Part shown: piece by piece, positions 8,645 through 16,761 of the stretch | Layout of the letters: each line of letters opens with the position of its first letter | How positions within the stretch are numbered: position 1 is the stretch's first letter | Source: Nocardiopsis sp. N85 | GTDB lineage: Bacteria > Actinomycetota > Actinomycetes > Streptosporangiales > Streptosporangiaceae | Direction of reading: 5' to 3' | DNA: 64,000 nucleotides | NCBI RefSeq assembly: GCF_028882275.1 | Contig: NZ_JARBUT010000003.1 | Span: 186,001-250,000 of the forward strand | The notes under the pieces: model-generated | The model's database searches: none | What the model saw: only the letters and a program-made list of their open reading frames with translations | Told to the model about the DNA's origin: nothing | Translations under genes and position numbers: made by a program

Positions 8645-9466
8645 TCAGCCCTCGGGCCACCGCGCGGTGAGGACCTCCGAGTCGGGGGTGAGTTCCACGG
8701 TGACCTCCTCGATGGCGTCGCGGACCATGGAGCACCGCGTGACCTGCTCGGGGTCGGTGATCAGCTCACCGCCCTGGGCGGCGAAGGCGTACACGATGGG
8801 CGCCCGGTCCCCGTACTCCATGAGCCGGAAGGGGCCGCCCAGTTCCGGGTGCCGGGGCGACTTCTCGGGGATCATGCCCAACCGGACGATGCCCGCCGCC
8901 ACCAGGTCGGCGAGGAAGTCGCGTTGGGCGTTGAGGACGTCGGCGCCGCCCTGGGGGCGGCGGAGCACGGTCTCGTTGAGGACCACGCGCAGCGAGGGCC
9001 CCTCGGGGCCGGTCATCGCGGCCCTCAGGGCCATCTCCTCCTCCACCATGGCCTCGACCTCGGTGTCGGAGAGGTCGAAGTAGCTGGGGCGCAGCACCGC
9101 CCACGAGTACTCTCGGGTGCGCAGGAAGGGCGGGATGACCACGGGTTGGGTCTCCCACACCTCCGGAGCGTGGACGGTGAGTTCGCGCAGGTCCCCGAAC
9201 TCGTTGGGGAACGCCTCCGCCTGGAGGGCGACCGCCCAGGCGTCGACCAGCTGGTGGTCGGTTCCCAGCGCGGTGTCCACCCGTTCGACGAGGGAGCGGG
9301 CCGGCCGGCAGCGGGCGCTCTCCACCTCGCCGATCTTGTCGTCGCTCACCCCGACCGTGGCGGCGAGTTCGGCGCGCGAGAGTCCTTTGTCGGAGCGGGC
9401 CCGGAGGATCCGCTCGCCGAAGGGGAGCCATACCGCCGAGGGCAATACAGTGTTCACGCCCATCAT
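8645..9466 (-). CDS. Helix-turn-helix regulator with DUF5753 (Scr1/BldB-partner type)
   Basis: An XRE-type DNA-binding protein of about 273 residues. The N-terminal helix-turn-helix reads GERILRARSDKGLSRAELAATVGVSDDKIGEVESARCRP. The rest is the DUF5753 domain typical of the many actinomycete regulators that pair with small DUF397 proteins. Key DUF5753 features are visible: IPPFLRTREYSWAVL, LRVVLNETVLRRP and YVFAAQGGEL-like ending. No DUF397 gene adjoins it, which is unusual. The start is uncertain: tandem ATGs at 9466/9463, or a GTG at 9457 that sits 9 nt behind GAGAGG. The neighbour on the other side is a divergent PLDc_N membrane protein. Confidence 0.85.
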   Translation of the reverse strand: MMGVNTVLPSAVWLPFGERILRARSDKGLSRAELAATVGVSDDKIGEVESARCRPARSLVERVDTALGTDHQLVDAWAVALQAEAFPNEFGDLRELTVHAPEVWETQPVVIPPFLRTREYSWAVLRPSYFDLSDTEVEAMVEEEMALRAAMTGPEGPSLRVVLNETVLRRPQGGADVLNAQRDFLADLVAAGIVRLGMIPEKSPRHPELGGPFRLMEYGDRAPIVYAFAAQGGELITDPEQVTRCSMVRDAIEEVTVELTPDSEVLTARWPEG

Positions 9467-9656
9467 CCTCTCCCGTCGCCCGGTGGGGCCGAACCTCCTT
9501 GGGATCGACACCGCACGGCCCCGTGGGTCGAGCCTCTCCCGGAGCGGGGTGCCCGGTCAAGCGACCGATGGAGTGCGGCGATCCGTGATAAGTCAGTACA
9601 AGGTCTGACAATGCCACCCGGCACGCCGAACGCTCCCCCGAAAACAGGAAGATCCC

Positions 9657-10037
9657 GTGGCCTACCTCTACCTGATGTTCTTCATCGTGGCGCTCGCCGT
9701 CTGGGTGTACGCGCTGTTCGACGTCATCGGATCCGATGCCGACGCCGTACGGCTGCTGCCCAAACCCGCCTGGGCGGTGATCGTCCTGCTGCTGCCCAAG
9801 CTGGGGGCGTTGCTGTGGTTCGCCCTGGGTCGGCCGCGGCGGGTCGAGGCCGGTCCCGTGCGTCCGCCCTCCCCCTTCCCCGAATACGACCACCCCAACC
9901 GGGCCCGGGGCGTGACCCCGGAGGACGACGAGGAATTCCTGCGCCGCTGCCGGGAGCGCGCCGAGGAACAGCGTCGCCGCGCGCGTGAGCAGGCCGAACG
10001 CCGCGAAGAGGACGGACCGGAGGAGACGCGGCCCTGA
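9657..10037 (+). CDS. PLDc_N domain small membrane protein
   Basis: A 126-residue protein from a GTG start. Two membrane helices (about residues 3-20 and 38-58) frame the short motif of the phospholipase-D-nuclease N-terminal domain (VYALFDVI, then LPKPAWAVIVLLLPKLGALLWFALGRP). The tail is cytoplasmic, charged and probably a helix (EEFLRRCRERAEEQRRRAREQAERREE). PLDc_N proteins are common in actinobacteria as stand-alone membrane proteins with no catalytic residues. It is divergent from the DUF5753 regulator, so regulation by it is possible. Function unknown. Confidence 0.85.
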   Translation: MAYLYLMFFIVALAVWVYALFDVIGSDADAVRLLPKPAWAVIVLLLPKLGALLWFALGRPRRVEAGPVRPPSPFPEYDHPNRARGVTPEDDEEFLRRCRERAEEQRRRAREQAERREEDGPEETRP

Positions 10038-10115
10038 CGGGGCGCGGGTGACGGGCGGGGACGGCGGGTCGGTAGCCTGAGTGGCGCCCCGCCGTCCCGT
10101 CCTGAGAGTGATCAC

Positions 10116-10778
10116 ATGCGCCTGTCCACCCTGACCACGACCCTCGTGACCGGAGTCCTCCTCCTCACGGCCACCGCCTGCGGCGACGACGGCACCGCCG
10201 CCGACCCGGGCGCCACGGACTCCGCCCCCGCACCGGACGGCGCCGAGGTCCCGGACGTGGACGTCAGCGACGTGGAGGGCGCCACCCTGCACACCGACCG
10301 CGGCGACATCACGGTGGACCTGTTGTCCGACGTCGCGCCGGTCACGGTCGCCAACTTCGTCGGGCTCGCCGAGGGCGCCGGACCGGCCAACCCGGTCACC
10401 GGGGCGCCGGAGTTCTACGACGGCACGATCTTCCACCGGGTCATCCCCGGCTTCATGATCCAGGGCGGGGACCCGGAGGGCGTCGGCACCGGCGGCCCCG
10501 GTTACCGGTTCCAGGACGAGGTCGGCACCGGCGAGACCTTCGACGAGCCGGGTGTGCTGGCCATGGCCAACTCCGGTCCGGGCACCAACGGTTCGCAGTT
10601 CTTCATCACGGTCGAGCCGACGCCGCACCTGGAGGACAAGCACACGATCTTCGGGTACGTCGCCGACGACGCGTCGATGGCCGTGGTCGAGGAGATCTCC
10701 ACGGTGGCCACCGGTCCCAACGACAAACCAGCGGAGGACGTGGTGATCGAGTCGGTCACCGTCCACCGCGCCGGATAG
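10116..10778 (+). CDS. Secreted cyclophilin-type peptidyl-prolyl isomerase, lipoprotein
   Basis: A 220-residue protein. The N-terminus [23 protein letters not shown] is a lipoprotein signal with lipobox ATAC, so the mature enzyme is anchored outside the membrane at Cys22. A linker of 30 acidic residues precedes the cyclophilin domain. The active site is clear: [20 protein letters not shown] (Phe, His, Arg), [15 protein letters not shown] and HTIFGYV. It speeds proline isomerisation during folding of exported proteins. It stands alone, convergent with the cysteine desulfurase gene. Confidence 0.93.
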   Translation: MRLSTLTTTLVTGVLLLTATACGDDGTAADPGATDSAPAPDGAEVPDVDVSDVEGATLHTDRGDITVDLLSDVAPVTVANFVGLAEGAGPANPVTGAPEFYDGTIFHRVIPGFMIQGGDPEGVGTGGPGYRFQDEVGTGETFDEPGVLAMANSGPGTNGSQFFITVEPTPHLEDKHTIFGYVADDASMAVVEEISTVATGPNDKPAEDVVIESVTVHRAG

Positions 10779-10804
10779 CCGGGATCCTCGGCGGGTGACC
10801 GCCG

Positions 10805-11980
10805 CTACCCGCGCCGCCGCTTGGCCAGGGCGGCGCGGGAGCGTTCCACGGCCGGGCCGATCACCTCGACCAGGGCGTCGACGTCGGCCTCCGTGGAGGT
10901 GCGCCCCAGGGACAGACGCAGGCTGCTGGAGGCGGTGTCGGTGTCCGCGCCCATCGCCAGCAGCACGTGACTGGGCTGGGCGACCCCGGCCGAGCAGGCC
11001 GAGCCGGTGGAGCAGGAGACGCCCTTGGCGTCCAGGAGCATGAGGAGGGAGTCGCCCTCGCAGCCGGGGAACGACAGGTGCGCGATGCCCGGCAGCCGCC
11101 CGCGCGGGTCGCCGTTGACCACGACGTCGGGGACCACGGCGCGCACCCGCTCCTCCAGGGAGTCGCGCAGGCCCCTCAGGTGCCCCACGTGCTTCTCACG
11201 CTCGATGACCGCCAGGTGGACGGCGGTGGCCAGGCCGAGCACCAGCGGTGTGGCCAGGGTCCCCGAACGGATGTCGCGTTCCTGACCGCCACCGTGCAGG
11301 ATCGGCACCGGGGTCAGTCCGCGCGCCAGCACGAGAGCCCCCGTGCCCACCGGACCGCCGAGTTTGTGCCCGCTGACCGTGAGGGCGCTCACCCCCGAGG
11401 CGGCGAAATCGATCGGTTCCACGCCCACCGCCTGCACGGCGTCGGTGTGGAAGGGGATGCCGTGCTCGGCGGCGACGGCGGCCAGTTCGACGATCGGCTG
11501 TACCGTGCCGACCTCGTTGTTGGCCCACATGACCGACACCACGGCGACGGAGTCGGGGTCGCGCTCGATCGCCTCGCGGAGGGTCTCCGGGCGTACCCGG
11601 CCCAGGGCGTCCACGGGCAGCGTCTCGTGGATCGCGCCCTGGTGCTCGGCCGTCCAGTGGGCGGGGTCCAGGGCGGCGTGGTGTTCGACCGCACTGGTGA
11701 TGACGCGTCTTCGGCGCGGGTCCTCGGCGTTGCGCGACCAGTACAGGCCCTTGATCGCGATGTTGTCCGACTCGGTGCCGCCCGCCGTGAAGACCACCTC
11801 GTGCGGGGTGGACCCGAGGGCCTCGGCGACGCGTTCGCGGGATTCCTCGACCGTGCGACGGGCGGCGCGGCCGTGACCGTGCAGGGAGGACGGGTTGCCG
11901 AGGGCGCCGAGCCCGGCCGCCACGTCGGCGACCACCTCGGGGCGGACCTCGGTCGTGGCAGCGTGATCCAGATACACCAT
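10805..11980 (-). CDS. Cysteine desulfurase, class V aminotransferase (NifS/IscS type)
   Basis: A 391-residue PLP enzyme that takes sulfur from L-cysteine to form a protein persulfide for Fe-S clusters, thiolated tRNA or molybdopterin. It begins MVYLDHAATTEVRPEV. The PLP lysine is in TVSGHKLGGPVGTGAL and the catalytic loop is GVSCSTGSACSAGVAQPSHV with the persulfide Cys. TFTAGGTESDN-like cofactor contacts (VVFTAGGTESDNIAIKG) are also present. The start is fixed by the family's YLDHAATT opening. It diverges from aroA with about 50 bp between starts. No iscU/sufE is adjacent; a link to tRNA 2-thiolation (mnmA partner) is common for such orphans in actinobacteria but not shown here. Confidence 0.95.
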   Translation of the reverse strand: MVYLDHAATTEVRPEVVADVAAGLGALGNPSSLHGHGRAARRTVEESRERVAEALGSTPHEVVFTAGGTESDNIAIKGLYWSRNAEDPRRRRVITSAVEHHAALDPAHWTAEHQGAIHETLPVDALGRVRPETLREAIERDPDSVAVVSVMWANNEVGTVQPIVELAAVAAEHGIPFHTDAVQAVGVEPIDFAASGVSALTVSGHKLGGPVGTGALVLARGLTPVPILHGGGQERDIRSGTLATPLVLGLATAVHLAVIEREKHVGHLRGLRDSLEERVRAVVPDVVVNGDPRGRLPGIAHLSFPGCEGDSLLMLLDAKGVSCSTGSACSAGVAQPSHVLLAMGADTDTASSSLRLSLGRTSTEADVDALVEVIGPAVERSRAALAKRRRG

Positions 11981-12029
11981 GGCCCACCAAGGATAAGCCT
12001 CAGGGAAGCACGACCGATAACCTTGGGGC

Positions 12030-13307
12030 ATGCCCGAGCACACCGCAGCAGCACAGCACTGGCCCGCTCCCGTCGCCGACCGTCCGGTCCGCGCCCGACT
12101 CACCCTGCCCGGGTCCAAGTCGGTGACCAACCGCGCGCTCGTCCTGGCCGCGCTGTCGCAGACGCCGTGCCTGGTGCGCCGTCCCCTGAACAGCCGGGAC
12201 AGCGAACTGATGGTGGGGGCGCTGCGGGCGCTGGGCACCGTCGTCGCCGAACGCGGCGACGACCTCGTGGTCACGCCCGCCCCTCTGCGCGGCCCGGCCT
12301 CGGTGGACGTCGGCAACGCGGGCACCGTGATGCGGTTCGTGCCCCCGGTGGCCGCGCTGGCCGCGGGCGACGTGCACTTCGACGGCGACCCCCGGGCCCG
12401 CGAACGGCCCGTCGGCGAGCTGTTGGCGGCCCTGCGCGCGTTGGGCGCCGCCATCGACGACACCGACGGCGCCCTGCCCATGACCGTGCGCGGGACCGGC
12501 CGGGTCCGGGGCGGCGACGTCGTCCTGGACGCCTCGGGCTCGTCCCAGTTCGTGTCGGCGCTCCTGCTGGCCGGCGCCCGGTTCGAGCGGGGTGTGCGGG
12601 TGCGTCACGAGGGCGCGCCGGTGCCCTCCCGCCCACACCTGGACATGACGGTGGAGATGCTGCGCGCCGCCGGGGTGACCGTGACGGTCGGCGATGACGT
12701 GTGGGCGGTGGAGCCGGGGCCGATCAAGGTCACCGAGATCACCGTGGAACCCGACCTGTCCAACGCGGCCCCGTTCCTGGCCGCCGCCCTGGTCACCGGC
12801 GGCGAGGTGACCATCGACGGCTGGCCGGAGCGCACCACCCAGCCGGGCGACCACCTGCGTTCGCTGTTCACCCGGATGGGCGGCGAGGTGGAGTGGGCCG
12901 ACGGCGCCCTCACCCTGCGCGGCACCGGTCGGATCCTGGGTCTGGAGGCGGACCTGCGGGAGGTGGGCGAACTGACGCCCACCATCGCCGCGGTGGCCGC
13001 CCTGGCCTCGACGCCGTCCCGGCTGACCGGCATCGCGCACCTGCGTCGACACGAGACCGACCGCATCGCCGCGCTGGCCACCGAGATCAACCGGTTGGGC
13101 GGTGCCGTCGAGGAGCTGCCCGACGGCCTGATCATCGAGCCCCGGCCGCTGCGCGGCGGCGTCTTCCACTCCTACGACGATCACCGCATGGCCACCTCCG
13201 GCGCCGTCATCGGGCTCGCGGTGCCCGGGGTGGAGGTGGAGAACATCGCCACCACCCGCAAGACCCTGCCGGACTTCCCCGGTCTGTGGGCGGAGGCCCT
13301 GGCATGA
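12030..13307 (+). CDS. aroA: 5-enolpyruvylshikimate-3-phosphate synthase
   Basis: A 425-residue enzyme of the shikimate pathway, transferring enolpyruvyl from PEP to shikimate 3-phosphate on the way to chorismate and aromatic amino acids. The family opening is LTLPGSKSVTNRALVLAAL (substrate-binding Lys, Ser, Arg). Also visible are VDVGNAGTVMRFVPPVAAL, ASGSSQFVSALLLAG, and the late DDHRMATSGAVIGLAVPGV. Length is normal. The stop overlaps the rsgA start by 4 bp, a neighbour pair also found in mycobacteria (recalled). Confidence 0.97.
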   Translation: MPEHTAAAQHWPAPVADRPVRARLTLPGSKSVTNRALVLAALSQTPCLVRRPLNSRDSELMVGALRALGTVVAERGDDLVVTPAPLRGPASVDVGNAGTVMRFVPPVAALAAGDVHFDGDPRARERPVGELLAALRALGAAIDDTDGALPMTVRGTGRVRGGDVVLDASGSSQFVSALLLAGARFERGVRVRHEGAPVPSRPHLDMTVEMLRAAGVTVTVGDDVWAVEPGPIKVTEITVEPDLSNAAPFLAAALVTGGEVTIDGWPERTTQPGDHLRSLFTRMGGEVEWADGALTLRGTGRILGLEADLREVGELTPTIAAVAALASTPSRLTGIAHLRRHETDRIAALATEINRLGGAVEELPDGLIIEPRPLRGGVFHSYDDHRMATSGAVIGLAVPGVEVENIATTRKTLPDFPGLWAEALA

Positions 13308-14320
13308 GCGGTATCCGGGGCGGGGGACGCCACCTCGACGAGGACGACATCCGGGTGCGCGCCCGGGGCGGTTCGCGCCCCCGCACCCGCACCCGCCCCA
13401 AACACGAGAACGCGGTGGAGGGTCTGGTCACCGCCGTGGACCGGGGACGGTACCGCTGTCTGGTCGAGGGCAACCGGATCGTGGCGATGAAGGCCCGCGA
13501 ACTCGGCCGCGGGTCGATCGTCGTGGGCGACCGGGTGGACGTGGTCGGCGACCTCTCGGGGCTCCCGGACACCCTGGCGCGCATCGTGCGGGTCAAGGAG
13601 CGCAGCTCGGTGCTGCGCCGTACCGCCGACGACACCGACCCGGTGGAGCGGATCATCGTGGCCAACGCGGACCGGCTGGCGATCGTGTGCGCCCTGGCCG
13701 ACCCGGCCCCCCAGCCCCGGTTCGTGGACCGGTGCCTGGTGGCCGCCTACGACGCCGGGCTGACCCCGCTGCTGTGCCTGACCAAGGCCGACCTGGCGAG
13801 CCCCGACGAACTCCTCCAGGTGTACGCGCCGCTGGGCGTGCCCTACGAGGTGCTCAGTCCGGACGGAGACCTCACCGGGTTGACGGAACAGCTGGCCGGA
13901 CGCACCACCGTGCTCGTCGGGTCCTCGGGCGTGGGCAAGTCGACCCTGTTCAACCGGCTCATCCCGGGCACCGACCGGGCGGTGGGCCACGTCAACGCGG
14001 TCACCGGCCGGGGACGGCACACCTCCACCTCGGCGGTCGCGCTGCCGTTCGAGGGCGGATGGCTGATCGACACCCCCGGGGTGCGCAGTTTCGGGCTGGC
14101 GCACATCTCCCCGGAGACCATCGTCGAGGGTTTCCCCGACCTGGCCGACCTCGCCTCGGACTGCCCTGCGGGATGCACCCACCAGGCCGACGCCGAGGAC
14201 TGCGCCGTCGAGGCGGTCCTGGCGCGGGGCGGGGCCGACCCGGCGCGGGTGGCATCGCTGCGCAGGCTGCTGGCGAGCCGCGAGGGCGACGTCGAGGAGG
14301 AACACGAGCGGGAGCCCTGA
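13304..14320 (+). CDS. rsgA: Ribosome small-subunit-dependent GTPase A
   Basis: A 338-residue circularly permuted GTPase that helps mature the 30S subunit. After a basic N-terminus and an OB-fold (EGLVTAVDRGRYRCLVEGNRIV), the G motifs come in the permuted order: G4 LTKAD, G1 VGSSGVGKSTLFNRL, then G3 DTPGVRSFGL. The zinc site follows as DCPAGCTHQADAEDCAV. The ATG at 13304 is coupled to aroA by a 4-bp overlap. Confidence 0.96.
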   Translation: MSGIRGGGRHLDEDDIRVRARGGSRPRTRTRPKHENAVEGLVTAVDRGRYRCLVEGNRIVAMKARELGRGSIVVGDRVDVVGDLSGLPDTLARIVRVKERSSVLRRTADDTDPVERIIVANADRLAIVCALADPAPQPRFVDRCLVAAYDAGLTPLLCLTKADLASPDELLQVYAPLGVPYEVLSPDGDLTGLTEQLAGRTTVLVGSSGVGKSTLFNRLIPGTDRAVGHVNAVTGRGRHTSTSAVALPFEGGWLIDTPGVRSFGLAHISPETIVEGFPDLADLASDCPAGCTHQADAEDCAVEAVLARGGADPARVASLRRLLASREGDVEEEHEREP

Positions 14321-14362
14321 TCCCACCCGCTGCGGTACCTCCGCCCCACCCGCCCGCCGACC

Positions 14363-14782
14363 TCAGCGGACGGCCCGCGGCCTGCGCTCCTCCTCCCCCG
14401 GGACGTCCTCCTCCCCGGGATCCGGAGCCCCACCGGTGCCCCCGCCGGTGGGGCTCCGGCCGATGACGTGCCGTTCCCCCCAGTCGCCCAGGGGTTCCAG
14501 AGCCTCGTTGAGGGAGACGCCGAGCGGGGTCAGGGAGTACTCCACCCGGGGCGGAACCTCGTCGAAGTCCTCTCGACGGACGATCCCGTCCTCCTCCATC
14601 TCGCGCAGGTGGGCGGCGAGGACCTTCTCGGAGACGCCGTCCAGGGTGCGGCGCAGCCCACCGAACCGGTGAGGGCGCTCGCCCAGCGCCCACAGGATGA
14701 CGATCTTCCACTTGCCGCCGATCACGTCCATGGCGGCGGAGGTCCCGCAGTGATACGCCCCCGGCCGACGAAGAGCCACCAT
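14363..14782 (-). CDS. HxlR family winged-helix transcriptional regulator
   Basis: A 139-residue MarR/HxlR-type regulator. The diagnostic opening is YHCGTSAAMDVIGGKWKIVILWALGERPHRFGGLRRTL (Cys plus GGKW). The recognition helix and wing follow (VSEKVLAAHLREMEEDGIVRREDFDEVPPRVEYSLTPLG). The ATG is preceded by GCAGGGGG. It is divergent from the imine-reductase-like gene with a 91-bp gap full of inverted repeats, the standard layout of an HxlR protein controlling its neighbour and itself. The single Cys near the N-terminus is where electrophile or oxidant sensing occurs in some family members; whether it does here is unknown. Confidence 0.92.
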   Translation of the reverse strand: MVALRRPGAYHCGTSAAMDVIGGKWKIVILWALGERPHRFGGLRRTLDGVSEKVLAAHLREMEEDGIVRREDFDEVPPRVEYSLTPLGVSLNEALEPLGDWGERHVIGRSPTGGGTGGAPDPGEEDVPGEEERRPRAVR

Positions 14783-14799
14783 GTTCCCCCTGCCTGCAC

Positions 14800-14839
14800 G
14801 CTCACCCCAGGGTGAGCACCCACTTCGAAGTGCGTACTT
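14800..14839. promoter_or_regulatory. Paired inverted repeats, likely HxlR operator
   Basis: Two repeats lie between the divergent starts. The first, 14800-14817, has perfect 8-bp arms GCTCACCC and GGGTGAGC around CA. The second is a 12-bp palindrome CACTTCGAAGTG at 14821-14832 that runs into AAGTGCGTACTT (14828-14839), giving three alternating ACTT/AAGT half-sites. HxlR-type regulators often bind ACTT/AAGT-like repeats, so the second element is the better operator candidate. Confidence 0.55.
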
Positions 14840-14873
14840 GTGGGCGTTCCCGCCCGGCGCGAGCCTAGTCGAC

Positions 14874-15767
14874 ATGACAGACAACACCCTTGACCCGACC
14901 CGCGTCGTCCTGCTCGGACTGGGCGACATGGGCGCCGCGTTCGGCCGTGCCTGGCTCGCCGCCGGCCGCCCCGTCACCGCCTGGAACCGCACCGCGTCCC
15001 GTGCCGAGCCCCTGGCCGCCGCGGGCGCCGACGTGGCCGCCGATCCGGCCGCGGCGGTGGCCGCCGGGCGGCTCATCGTCACCTGCCTGCTCGACGACGC
15101 CTCCGTCGGCTCCGTGCTGGAAGGGGTGGACCTGACCGGCAAGGACCTGGTGGACATCACCACCGGCACCCCGGAGGAGGCACGCGCCCGCGCGAAGTGG
15201 GCCACCGCGCGCGGAGCCCGGTTCGTCAGCGGCGGGATCATGGCCGTCCCGCCGATGGTGGGCGTCGCGGAGTCGGGCGCCTACACGTTCTACAGCGGCT
15301 CGACGGAGGCGTTCGCCGAGCACGAGAAGGCGCTGGCGGTGCCCACCGGCACCCGGTTCTCGGGGGAGGACCCGGGCCTGGCCGCCCTGTTGGACGTGGC
15401 CCTGCTCAGCGCCATGAACGGCATGTTCTCCGGTATCACGCACGCCTTCGCGCTGACCCGGAGCTCCGGGGTCCCGCTCGGAGAGGTCGCCGGGCTCCTT
15501 GAGGCCTGGGTGGGAGCGATGCTGTCGGACGCCGCCGGCGGGTTCGCCGGGCGGTTGGAGAGCGGCGACCTCACCACCGGAGTGGTCTCCAACCTGGCCA
15601 TGCAGTCGCAGGGCTACGACACCCAGCTGCGCACCGCGGAGGAACAGGGGATGAGCACCGAACTGCTGCGCCCCTACGCCGCCCTCATGGAACGGCACGT
15701 CGCCGACGGGCACGGGGACCAGGACGGCGCCGGGCTGGTCGACCGGCTCCTGCGGGACCCGGCCTGA
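14874..15767 (+). CDS. NAD(P)-binding oxidoreductase, imine reductase / beta-hydroxyacid dehydrogenase family
   Basis: A 297-residue two-domain dehydrogenase. The Rossmann motif is VVLLGLGDMGAAFGRAWLAAG, followed by VTAWNRTASRAEPL, whose NRT suits NADP. The substrate loop reads FVSGGIMAVPPMVGVAESG and YTFYSGSTEAF. The xIMxxP and YSG elements point to the imine-reductase branch rather than 3-hydroxyisobutyrate dehydrogenases, whose catalytic Lys (GxxGxGxxxK) is not seen. The C-terminal helical domain (LSAMNGMFSGITHAFAL) forms the dimer. The ATG at 14874 lies in a region without a clear ribosome site. Control by the divergent HxlR protein is likely. Confidence 0.85.
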   Translation: MTDNTLDPTRVVLLGLGDMGAAFGRAWLAAGRPVTAWNRTASRAEPLAAAGADVAADPAAAVAAGRLIVTCLLDDASVGSVLEGVDLTGKDLVDITTGTPEEARARAKWATARGARFVSGGIMAVPPMVGVAESGAYTFYSGSTEAFAEHEKALAVPTGTRFSGEDPGLAALLDVALLSAMNGMFSGITHAFALTRSSGVPLGEVAGLLEAWVGAMLSDAAGGFAGRLESGDLTTGVVSNLAMQSQGYDTQLRTAEEQGMSTELLRPYAALMERHVADGHGDQDGAGLVDRLLRDPA

Positions 15768-15774
15768 GCGGGGT

Positions 15775-16050
15775 TCACAGGTCGACGGTGCCGCCACAGC
15801 GCCAGTAATGGACGCGGTCGTGCTCCAGGAACCCCTCGTCCACCAGGCCCCGGCGCAGCGCCGGGACGTCGGCGCTGAACACGCCGATCACCTCGTTGAC
15901 CCGGGCCTCGGTGTACCGGACGCCGGGTTCGAACGCCCGCGCCACCCGGTCGAGCAGGAGCAGTCGCGCGGGGCGGCGCACCGGGATGGACGTGATCCGT
16001 CCCTCCCGGATGTACGCCCGCAGCTCCTCACCCGCGTCCTCTCCGGTCAA
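15775..16050 (-). CDS. DUF2087 domain protein
   Basis: A 91-residue protein that is almost entirely a DUF2087 domain: REGRITSIPVRRPARLLLL, then FEPGVRYTEARVNEVIGVF, then LRRGLVDEGFLEHD and YWRCGG. DUF2087 is a winged-helix-like module usually fused to ArsR or acetyltransferase domains; here it stands alone. Its start overlaps the stop of the upstream TetR gene by 4 bp, so the two are coupled. Possibly a nucleic-acid-binding partner of that regulator, which is inference. Confidence 0.88.
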   Translation of the reverse strand: MTGEDAGEELRAYIREGRITSIPVRRPARLLLLDRVARAFEPGVRYTEARVNEVIGVFSADVPALRRGLVDEGFLEHDRVHYWRCGGTVDL

Positions 16051-16625
16051 CGCCCCTCCCGGTGGCCGACCAGCAGCATTCCGTGCGTCACCGTCTCCAC
16101 CCGGCGCGCCGCCTCGGCGGGATCGATGGGCTGGAGGGCGTAGGACACGGTGAGACGCACACCGACGTCGGCGACCGCCTCGGCCACGGCCGGATCGAGG
16201 TCGGGCCGGTTCTCGCGCAGGGAGGCCGCGATGCGGTCGCCGAGCACCCCGAGCAGGGGGCGGGAGCGGGTGGTCAGGACCGGCAGCAGTTCGCGGTCAC
16301 CGGTGACCACCGCGTGCAGCAGCGGGTTGTCCCGAGCGGTGTCCAGGATGAGACGCGCGGTCCGGCTCACGGTGTGGGCCGGATCGCCGTGCTCGACGGC
16401 CAGGACCCGCATCACCCCGTCCAGCAGTGCGTTGACCTCGCGCACGACGACGGCCTGGAGCAGCCCCTCCTTGCTGCCGAACACGTTGTACAGGGTCTGG
16501 CGGGACACCTGGGCCGCGGCCGCGATGTCGGCCATGCGCCGCTCACCCCACCCCCCGGAGACGACCTCGGCGTAGGCGGCGTCCATCAGCCGTTCCCGGA
16601 CCGGTCCGCCCTGTCTGGTATCCAT
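16047..16625 (-). CDS. TetR family transcriptional regulator
   Basis: A 192-residue regulator. The DNA-binding domain is VRERLMDAAYAEVVSGGWGERRMADIAAAAQVSRQTLYNVFGSKEGLL. A helical ligand domain with a C-terminal TetR_C-type dimer region follows. The ATG at 16625 has GGGGG a few bases upstream. It heads an overlapping pair with the DUF2087 gene and diverges from hisN. The ligand is unknown. Confidence 0.9.
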   Translation of the reverse strand: MDTRQGGPVRERLMDAAYAEVVSGGWGERRMADIAAAAQVSRQTLYNVFGSKEGLLQAVVVREVNALLDGVMRVLAVEHGDPAHTVSRTARLILDTARDNPLLHAVVTGDRELLPVLTTRSRPLLGVLGDRIAASLRENRPDLDPAVAEAVADVGVRLTVSYALQPIDPAEAARRVETVTHGMLLVGHREGR

Positions 16626-16761
16626 TCCCCCATGGTCGCACCCGACCGCGTCGGCTCCCACCCCCGTGTTCGCCCCCGGAAGAGCCTTCTCGACGACACT
16701 CCGATCACTCGGGTGGAGCCCCTTGGCCATGTCCGCGCCCGGGAGGGTAGCGTTACCGCCC

